Shown in pieces: positions 1 to 5,232 of a DNA stretch of 5,232 nt (its first letter is position 1; the number at the start of each line of letters is the position of its first letter). This stretch comes from Gemmatimonadota bacterium. GTDB taxonomy: Bacteria; Gemmatimonadota; Gemmatimonadetes; Gemmatimonadales; Gemmatimonadaceae. The position numbers were made by a program, and so were the translations under genes. The notes beneath the pieces are model-generated. The model was given only the letters and a program-made list of their open reading frames with translations. It had not been told where the DNA came from and made no database searches. The stretch is from NCBI GenBank assembly GCA_023249395.1, contig JAHFCS010000183.1:1-5232 (forward strand). The letters are read 5' to 3'.

Positions 1-142
1 GTTTGTGTAAGGGAATGGTTTTTCCGCGCGTTGCCCGGAGTGCTAAGATCACTATGCTGATTTTTCAACACTCACGCCGTCTGTCAACCCCGAGTCTCCG
101 CTCCACCGTTTGAACTCGCGTTCGGCCTGCGGCAGCGATTAC
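1..142. other. Non-coding flank after the M28 peptidase stop
   Basis: No open frame with a credible start or ribosome site was found here, and no stem-loop with a T run that would end the M28 transcript. The stretch is visibly richer in A/T runs (for example around 18-22 and 60-66) than the genes, as expected of intergenic DNA. Any neighbouring gene begins or ends beyond the left edge. Confidence 0.5.
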
Positions 143-2410
143 TTACTTCAAACGCGACAGATCCTCGGCCAACTGGCCAACCATCGTCCCTTCGCGGGTG
201 AGAGCGCCGGCCACGCGTCCGATCTCCCGATCCACATCCTTCCATTGATGCTGCTCCAGCGCTTCGCGAACTCCGGGCATCGTCTTGACGCCGTAACCGG
301 TGTAATAGCCCGGCGCATAAAGCAGATGCCTGTACCACGGGCGACCCGCGAGACCTTCCGCCGAAGTCAACGCGCGCTCGGCCTGCAACAGTCGCTGGTT
401 GATCGATCGTATCGTTGCTTCGCGTGACGGATCGGCGCTGCTTGTCCCCAGGGCCGATACGTACGCTTTATCGTACGCATCCGCCGCCTGCGTCAGGGAT
501 GCCACCGCCTTGTCGAGAGGAGCGAAATCGAACGGCGGCGGCGGTTGCTGTCGCGCCGGTGCAAAGACCGGATCGCGCGGATCGCTCGTCGCCACGAACA
601 CTCCCTCATCGATCGACATGTTGCGCTCGGTGATCTGATCGGCAAGCGAGTCGCGCAGCGCCTTCAGCTGTTGGACGTAACCATTCGACGTCTCGGCGAG
701 ATTGGTGAACGCGAACGGAAGCAGATCCGCGTTCGCCAGGCGCATCACGGCCGTGCCGCCCGTCTGCGCGAGGGCCTTCCCGTACACGTAACTTGAATCG
801 CTGAAGTGCGTGAACCAGTAAAAATCATCGTAGATCGAGTGATATATCCCGCCCCTGTCCTCTCCGCCGAACCCAATGTTCAGCGCCGCCACGCCGACGT
901 GATCGAGGAATGACGAATAGTCGGAGCCTGACCCGAGCGCATCGATCCGCAAATCCTCGCGATCGCGCGCGTCCTTCCTCGCTTCGCGCGTACCCGTCCG
1001 AATCGTGGCGAGCTGGTTCCGCTTCCAGGCGCTCCGCTTCGTCTCGGGATCCTCGACGTCGCGTGACACGCCATTGATGAACTTCTCGAGGGAATGCGAT
1101 CCCTCGACTCCCAGATAGCCACGCGCGTTCGTATCGCTGTTGATGTACGCGACGGCGTGCTGCGCGAGCTCGTCGGCGTGAGTCTCCACCCATTCCGTCG
1201 ATCCCAGAAGACCGGGCTCCTCTCCATCCCACGCCGCGTAAATGATGGTGCGCTTCGGACGCCACCCCTCTGCGTAGAGCTTGCCGAGCGCGCGCGCTTC
1301 CTCGAGCTCGGCGACGAGTCCGGAGATCGGGTCCTGCGCTCCATTCACCCACGCGTCGTGGTGGTTCCCACGGATCACCCACTGATCGGCTTCGGTCGTG
1401 CCGGGCAATCTGGCGATCACGTCGTTTAGTGTCTTGAGACTCCAGTCCGACTTGACGCGCAGGTGGACTCTCGCGGGGCCTGGACCGAACCTGTATGTGA
1501 TCGGCAGGCCGCCGCGCCATCCCGCGGGTACCACCGGGCCTCTGAGAGCCGAGAGCAGCGGCTGCGCGTCGGCGTAGGAGATCGGAAGTGTCGGGATCTT
1601 CGTGATCGTCTGCGCCTGCGCGACGGTGAGGCGCTTCGCGTTCCTTGTCGCGCCTACTCCCGGCGTCAAGGGATCGCCTGGATATGTCGGCATGTCTGCA
1701 ACCGAGCCGCGCTGCACTCCCTGGGGTGGACGCATCGGTCCATTAGGAAAGACGTCGCCGGCCGCGTATCCATCGTCTCGCGGATCTGAATAGATCAGGC
1801 ACCCGACAGCTCCGTGCTCGGCCGCGACCTTTGGCTTGATACCGCGCCATGAGCCGCCGTATTTCGCGATGACTATCGCTCCCTTGACCGAGATGCCGTG
1901 GCGGTCGAGCTCCTCATAGTCGGCGGGAACGCCGTAGTTGACGAACACCAGCGGAGCAGTGACGTCACCGTCCGTGGAGTACGCCACATATGACGGGAGC
2001 TGTTCTGCCCGCTGACCCGACGTGGGGTCGATGGCGAGCGCAGTCTCCTGGAGTGACGCCTTGTGGACGGTGGGCGAGACGAGCTCGACGAGTCTTTCCT
2101 TCGGAGTCGGGAATAGAACGTCGAAGCTCTCGATCTGCGCATTCCATCCGTATGAGCGGAACTGGTCGCGGATCCATTCCGCGTTTGCCTTGTCGTACGG
2201 CGAGCCAACGTGGTGCGGCCGCGCCGAAAGTCGGCGCATCGCTTCACGCATCCGCGCCGCATCGGGCAGTGCGACGAACTTCGCCTCCCATTCCCGCTCG
2301 ACTTTGCCGGATTCAGTTGTGAACCCTCGCGGGGTTGTCGAGTCGAGCGGCGCCGGCGCAAAGACGAGGCCGCCAGTGGATGCAAGAAGTGAGAGCACAG
2401 CTAGTCGCAT
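143..2410 (-). CDS. Secreted M28 zinc metallopeptidase, glutamate carboxypeptidase II-like (PA + M28 + TfR-like dimerisation domains)
   Basis: Predicted 755-residue exported di-zinc aminopeptidase/carboxypeptidase of family M28B (GCPII/PSMA and transferrin receptor relatives), about the full family length. Residues 1-20 look like a signal peptide (MR, hydrophobic stretch, then APA), so it should act in the periplasm or outside. A PA-type insert spans about 140-290 (YSDP, GVQRG, GDPLTPG motifs), the peptidase domain about 320-560, and the TfR-like dimerisation domain about 625-750 (RPWYRHLLYAPG motif). Aligned by eye to human GCPII, the zinc ligands are H350, D360, E398, D426 and H524, and the general base is E397. 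The calcium-site residues T249, E406 and E409 also match. The ATG at 2410 is chosen because AGGAG lies 9 nt upstream and the signal peptide begins there; an in-frame TTG at 2440 would only add a charged leader. The substrate is unknown: most glutamate-pocket residues differ from GCPII (see findings). Family call very secure, substrate not. Confidence 0.95.
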   Translation of the reverse strand: MRLAVLSLLASTGGLVFAPAPLDSTTPRGFTTESGKVEREWEAKFVALPDAARMREAMRRLSARPHHVGSPYDKANAEWIRDQFRSYGWNAQIESFDVLFPTPKERLVELVSPTVHKASLQETALAIDPTSGQRAEQLPSYVAYSTDGDVTAPLVFVNYGVPADYEELDRHGISVKGAIVIAKYGGSWRGIKPKVAAEHGAVGCLIYSDPRDDGYAAGDVFPNGPMRPPQGVQRGSVADMPTYPGDPLTPGVGATRNAKRLTVAQAQTITKIPTLPISYADAQPLLSALRGPVVPAGWRGGLPITYRFGPGPARVHLRVKSDWSLKTLNDVIARLPGTTEADQWVIRGNHHDAWVNGAQDPISGLVAELEEARALGKLYAEGWRPKRTIIYAAWDGEEPGLLGSTEWVETHADELAQHAVAYINSDTNARGYLGVEGSHSLEKFINGVSRDVEDPETKRSAWKRNQLATIRTGTREARKDARDREDLRIDALGSGSDYSSFLDHVGVAALNIGFGGEDRGGIYHSIYDDFYWFTHFSDSSYVYGKALAQTGGTAVMRLANADLLPFAFTNLAETSNGYVQQLKALRDSLADQITERNMSIDEGVFVATSDPRDPVFAPARQQPPPPFDFAPLDKAVASLTQAADAYDKAYVSALGTSSADPSREATIRSINQRLLQAERALTSAEGLAGRPWYRHLLYAPGYYTGYGVKTMPGVREALEQHQWKDVDREIGRVAGALTREGTMVGQLAEDLSRLK

Positions 2411-2538
2411 TCGGTGTTTCTCCTGAACAAGCCCGATCAAAGGGCGGAAAATCTCGAGGAAGTGTGCCCGCTGAATATCGGCCCTCGCACATGCCTTCGG
2501 TAGGACAGCACCGCGAGCTCACCGCCATTGTTCCTCGC
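2411..2538 (-). other. Intergenic gap between serine hydrolase and M28 peptidase genes
   Basis: These 128 bp hold the Shine-Dalgarno of the M28 gene and nothing else I can defend. There is no GC-rich hairpin followed by a T run, so no intrinsic terminator for the hydrolase. A GATATT hexamer at 2479-2474 resembles a -10 box but has no -35 partner at the right distance. The two genes could be co-transcribed, or the promoter may not follow the sigma70 consensus. Confidence 0.5.
2420..2424 (-). promoter_or_regulatory. Shine-Dalgarno site of the M28 peptidase gene
   Basis: The minus strand reads AGGAG here, with 9 nt between it and the ATG at 2410-2408. It is the clearest ribosome-binding site in the window and decides the start of the M28 gene in favour of ATG 2410 over the in-frame TTG at 2440, which lies upstream of this site. 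Confidence 0.7.
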
Positions 2539-3924
2539 CTACGGCACGCGTTTGCCGGGGACGTTCGCTCCGTTCTGGTGCAGGACGAGCTGATTGACCT
2601 TTCCGGTCGAATCCTTCACGAACGTGACCTGGGCGTCGACGACCTTGAAGAAGAAATCGGTCTCGGTCGCCGGATAGATCTGGAATTTCCCCTGACCCGT
2701 CGCCTGCGCGAACAGCGCGCTGCCTTCCTTCGTGATTGCCAGCTGGAAGCTCGGAGCGAGCTCATAGACGCCGACGTATGCATCAAGTAGCGCGGGATTT
2801 ATCGCGATCTCGGTGCGCACCTTCGGCGCCGGCATAACGGGCAAGCGGGGATCGATGACATGCAGTCCGATGTCGTCAATGCTGTTGCTCGAGTTGGAGA
2901 GAACGACAACGCCTCGCGCGTTCGCCGGATCGAAACCGACGAAGGTGTGATAGCCACCGGTTTGTCCGTTGTGCCAGACGATGGGCGCGTCGAACGGAGT
3001 CAGCGTCATCCAAGCCAGTCCTATCCGCATTCCTGGATTGCCGGTGTCCCGGAAAGGACCGTGGGCGCGCGCCAGCGCTAATGCGACGGGTCCGGCGGTT
3101 GAATCGAGGTTCGCGGCAATGAACTTCACCATGTCATTCGCGGTCGAGCGCAGCGCGCCCGCTCCGGCGAGCGTCGGAAGATCCCAGTTCGCGACGGCGT
3201 TTCCAGCACCGTCATGCCCCGGAGCCAGACGACTCTGCATCCCCGGAGTGAGAACGATTTTCGTATCGCGCATGCCGAGTGGCTGCAGAATTCTTTCGGT
3301 CAACAGCGCCTCGTAGCCCTTGCGCGCACGAAGCGTGAGCACATGTCCGAGGAGGCCGACGCCAAGATTCGAGTATTCGAACTTCGACCCGATGTCACGC
3401 GTCAGTTCGTATCCGGAAAGGAAGTCGTACATCTGCTGAACGGTGTAGTCGGCGTACGGGTTCGCGATGTTCGCCGGCTTGAGATTCGTCGGCAGCCGCG
3501 GGAGACCGGATGACTGGGTCGCCAGGTCGAACAGCGTGATCTGCTTTCCGCCGCGTGACGGAACACGCACGATAGAAGGCAGATACTTCGAAATCGGATC
3601 GTCGAAGCTCACCTCGCCGCGGCGAACCATGTCAGCGAGCAGCGCGGTCGTGAAGACTTTGGTTACCGAGCCGATCTCGAACACGGTATTCCCGTCGAGC
3701 GGCGCCGCCGATCCGCTCATACCTGCGGTCAGGATCACCGGCGCTTTTCCTTTCTCGAGCGTCACGAGAACGAGTCCGACGGCGCGCTTCGACTGTACTC
3801 GCTCCTGGAGAATCGCGCGCACTGCCGAGTCGCCGGGCCATGTCTGCGCTGCCGATCTTGCCGCGGTGAGGACAATGAATACGGCGGTCGAGCGTGCGAC
3901 TCGGCTAAACGCTGCGGCTTTCAT
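2539..3924 (-). CDS. Secreted beta-lactamase-family serine hydrolase (class C / family S12 fold) with C-terminal DUF3471-like domain
   Basis: Predicted 461-residue exported serine hydrolase of the AmpC / DD-peptidase / EstB-like esterase superfamily. Residues 1-26 form a signal peptide (MKAAAFSRVAR, hydrophobic core, AARSAA before Q27). The catalytic domain covers about 30-350. It has the S-x-x-K motif at S86-V-T-K89 (nucleophile serine and lysine), the Y-S-N motif at Y184-N186, and H318-N-G320 followed by QTGG in place of the KTG box, as is common in esterase/peptidase members. About 365-455 looks like DUF3471 (LDAYVGVYEL ... LVLHQNG), a small beta-rich tail frequent in such proteins. The frame is open upstream to 4071, but that would overlap the preceding gene by over 100 bp; ATG 3924 gives a good signal peptide. 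No Shine-Dalgarno is seen before it. It may be an esterase, D-amino-acid peptidase or peptidoglycan-related hydrolase; sequence alone does not decide, and true beta-lactamase activity is not implied. Confidence 0.93.
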   Translation of the reverse strand: MKAAAFSRVARSTAVFIVLTAARSAAQTWPGDSAVRAILQERVQSKRAVGLVLVTLEKGKAPVILTAGMSGSAAPLDGNTVFEIGSVTKVFTTALLADMVRRGEVSFDDPISKYLPSIVRVPSRGGKQITLFDLATQSSGLPRLPTNLKPANIANPYADYTVQQMYDFLSGYELTRDIGSKFEYSNLGVGLLGHVLTLRARKGYEALLTERILQPLGMRDTKIVLTPGMQSRLAPGHDGAGNAVANWDLPTLAGAGALRSTANDMVKFIAANLDSTAGPVALALARAHGPFRDTGNPGMRIGLAWMTLTPFDAPIVWHNGQTGGYHTFVGFDPANARGVVVLSNSSNSIDDIGLHVIDPRLPVMPAPKVRTEIAINPALLDAYVGVYELAPSFQLAITKEGSALFAQATGQGKFQIYPATETDFFFKVVDAQVTFVKDSTGKVNQLVLHQNGANVPGKRVP

Positions 3925-3950
3925 TTTGTTTCGGCCGTTGAATATGCTCG

Positions 3951-3980
3951 ATACTACGCGAGCGGCGGCGTAGCAGTCAA
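3951..3980 (-). promoter_or_regulatory. Candidate sigma70-type promoter for the serine hydrolase gene
   Basis: On the minus strand TTGACT (3980-3975, five of six matches to TTGACA) is followed after 18 bp by TAGTAT (3956-3951, four of six matches to TATAAT). The ATG of the serine hydrolase lies 26 bp beyond the -10 hexamer, giving a leader of about 20 nt. The whole element sits inside the last codons and stop codon of the DedA-PAP2 gene, so coding constraint could produce it by chance. If real, it would uncouple the hydrolase from the membrane-protein gene upstream. Confidence 0.35.
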
Positions 3981-5232
3981 TCGTGGAACGCTTTCGACGC
4001 CCACCTCGGATGCGCTGAACGGCCGCTGCCGGCGCGCGATCTCGATTCCGGTGATGCACGCCGCCAACCACACCGCCCCCGCCGCGTACAGCCCGACGAT
4101 GTCACTGAAATAGAGAGCTCCGAAGTATAGACGGCTCAATCCCGTGGCGACTACAAGCGCGGCCGCGGTGATTACGACGATTGTCTCGAGGCCACGTCGC
4201 TTCACAATGAACCCGACCAGCAGATATGCGAGCAGGCCGTAGCCGATGAGCGATCCGAGTGCGTGGCCCGTCGGAAAGCTGAACCCGGCTCCGCCGAGCA
4301 GATCAGCTTCAGGCGCAGCTCTGGGCCGCCGCACCAGTTCGTGGAGAAGGCGACCGATGAGACTCGCACCGAGAAACGCTGCAACCCACCCGGAGAGGAT
4401 GATCCATTCGCGACGAATCATCAAAACCAGGCTCACGACGACTGCCAGCGTAGCCATCACCAGTGGAGATCCGGCGAGACTGACACCGTGAAAGATCCGA
4501 TGCACAATCGAAGGGTCGTGGCGATGCATCAATGAGGCGAGCGCGAGGTCGAATCGCGTCAGCGGATCGTGATGGATCACGTCCTCCGTCACCGAGGCGA
4601 AGATCCAGAGGACGGTAAGGCTCACTGTCAGACCGACGACGAGATGGATGAGCAGGTACTCGCCGCGCGCTAATCTTCCGGAAACAAGGCCCCATAGTCG
4701 CCTGTGGTGCAGGCGGAAGGCCGAGAACCGCGGATTCCTCGCCGTGGTGTCCCAACGTTCCGAGAGCTGCGCCGAGAGTGTTGCGCGATTGGTGCTGAAC
4801 CATCGCGCGACAAGCGCGAGCGTGACGACGAGTGCGGCGAGCAGCGCGGCCGCCATGCTTGCCTGCCCGAGATATCGCTCGAGCAACGGAAGGTTTAGGC
4901 CGAACACAAATCCGATCGTCCCAAAAATGGAGGCCCACACGATTCCGCCGAGCGCGTTCCAGAACATGAAAATCCCGTACGGCATGGCCGCGACTCCTGC
5001 GAGGGCGGCGGCCCAGCTGCGGAGGAGCGACACGAATCGTCCAAGAAACACCGTCTTTGGCCCGTGCTTCTCGAAAAACCCATGCATGCGCCAGACCTTG
5101 GCTTCGTCGAGTCGCACGTACCGGCCATATCTGTGAATCAGCGCGAGACCGCCTTTCTTCCCTGCCCAGTATCCGGCGTTGTCGCCGAGGATCGCGCCGG
5201 CCGCCGCCGCGCCGATCACGGCAATGATCTCC
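3954..5232 (-). CDS. DedA family / PAP2 phosphatase fusion membrane protein, 5' end cut by the window edge
   Basis: The visible 425 codons stay open to the right edge (first full codon is Glu at 5231-5229). The GTG at 5219 is an internal Val, not a start, because the DedA domain is already under way; perhaps 50 N-terminal residues are missing. Residues 1 to about 143 are a DedA/SNARE-associated domain: LGD17 with Y21 and G24, FFEKHG, then GR65F with R71 (the paired arginines of the family), and membrane segments near 83-110 and 124-143. A basic linker (about 144-190) leads to a PAP2 domain (about 193-400) with several membrane segments. DedA proteins include undecaprenyl-phosphate flippases, and membrane PAP2 enzymes dephosphorylate undecaprenyl or phosphatidic lipids, so the fusion suggests lipid-carrier recycling. 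PAP2 box C2 is PTGH (H323), but C1 reads H297-x6-R304-A305 instead of K-x6-RP, and C3 has SR (366-367) and D377 but L373 where the nucleophilic His belongs. Phosphatase activity is therefore doubtful. The stop is 29 bp before the next gene. Confidence 0.92.
   Translation of the reverse strand, partial: EIIAVIGAAAAGAILGDNAGYWAGKKGGLALIHRYGRYVRLDEAKVWRMHGFFEKHGPKTVFLGRFVSLLRSWAAALAGVAAMPYGIFMFWNALGGIVWASIFGTIGFVFGLNLPLLERYLGQASMAAALLAALVVTLALVARWFSTNRATLSAQLSERWDTTARNPRFSAFRLHHRRLWGLVSGRLARGEYLLIHLVVGLTVSLTVLWIFASVTEDVIHHDPLTRFDLALASLMHRHDPSIVHRIFHGVSLAGSPLVMATLAVVVSLVLMIRREWIILSGWVAAFLGASLIGRLLHELVRRPRAAPEADLLGGAGFSFPTGHALGSLIGYGLLAYLLVGFIVKRRGLETIVVITAAALVVATGLSRLYFGALYFSDIVGLYAAGAVWLAACITGIEIARRQRPFSASEVGVESVPRLTATPPLA

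Noticed and set aside
31..58. Plus-strand TTGCCC-16 bp-TATGCT resembling a promoter
   Set aside because: Weak match, and it would transcribe only antisense into the M28 gene.
39..66. AGTG/CACT inverted repeat followed by a T run, as a plus-strand terminator
   Set aside because: The stem is 4 bp and separated from the T run by several bases; it is also the wrong strand to end the M28 transcript.
59..87. Exact TTGACA on the minus strand (87-82) as a promoter firing out of the left edge
   Set aside because: At 17 bp spacing the -10 is AAAATC, and 16 or 18 bp spacing is no better. No gene start is visible before the window ends.
825..1520. A 231-codon open frame on the minus strand inside the M28 gene, and several others of 100-170 codons on both strands across the window
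   Set aside because: They are Arg/Ser/Pro-rich shadows in alternative frames of clear genes, with no recognisable domain or ribosome site; long spurious frames are expected at this GC content.
2431..2445. GCCC/GGGC inverted repeat just upstream of the M28 ribosome site
   Set aside because: Only a 4 bp stem with a 7 nt loop and no T run; expected by chance in GC-rich DNA.
2335..2790. A 151-codon plus-strand frame crossing the gap between the two hydrolase genes
   Set aside because: It lies antisense to the ends of two well-supported genes, has no family resemblance and shows no ribosome-binding site.
3925..4071. Longer serine hydrolase start at 4071, adding 49 residues
   Set aside because: The extension is Arg-rich, overlaps the preceding gene's coding end by over 100 bp and would bury the signal peptide; ATG 3924 fits much better.

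Overview
The window is a GC-rich stretch of bacterial chromosome. It holds three genes, all read right to left (minus strand), and no RNA genes, mobile elements, CRISPR arrays or long repeats that I can see. The high GC, the secreted GCPII-like M28 peptidase, the serine hydrolase with a DUF3471-type tail and the DedA-PAP2 fusion together resemble soil or environmental Gemmatimonadota or Acidobacteriota. That placement is inference from gene style only; no marker gene is present.

In order of transcription: (1) 5232-3954, the 3' part of a membrane protein fusing a DedA/SNARE-associated domain to a PAP2 phosphatase domain. Its start lies beyond the right edge. (2) 3924-2539, a secreted class C beta-lactamase-fold serine hydrolase with a C-terminal DUF3471-like domain. 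(3) 2410-143, a secreted M28 zinc metallopeptidase with PA and transferrin-receptor-like dimerisation domains. Gaps are 29 bp between genes 1 and 2 and 128 bp between genes 2 and 3. A sigma70-like promoter candidate overlaps the end of gene 1, so gene 2 may have its own transcript. The last 142 bp at the left edge show no gene and no convincing terminator.

All three products act at or outside the cytoplasmic membrane: a lipid-carrier-type membrane protein followed by two exported hydrolases. A shared role in envelope lipid recycling or peptide scavenging is possible, but the sequence does not prove they work together.

Two residue-level oddities deserve attention. The PAP2 domain has lost key active-site residues: the C3 nucleophilic His is Leu, the C1 Lys is His, and the C1 Pro is Ala. 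It may be a pseudophosphatase attached to an apparently intact DedA domain. The M28 enzyme keeps every metal and catalytic residue of human GCPII but lacks most of the residues that read a C-terminal glutamate, so its substrate is probably different. I see no wholly new multi-gene system here.
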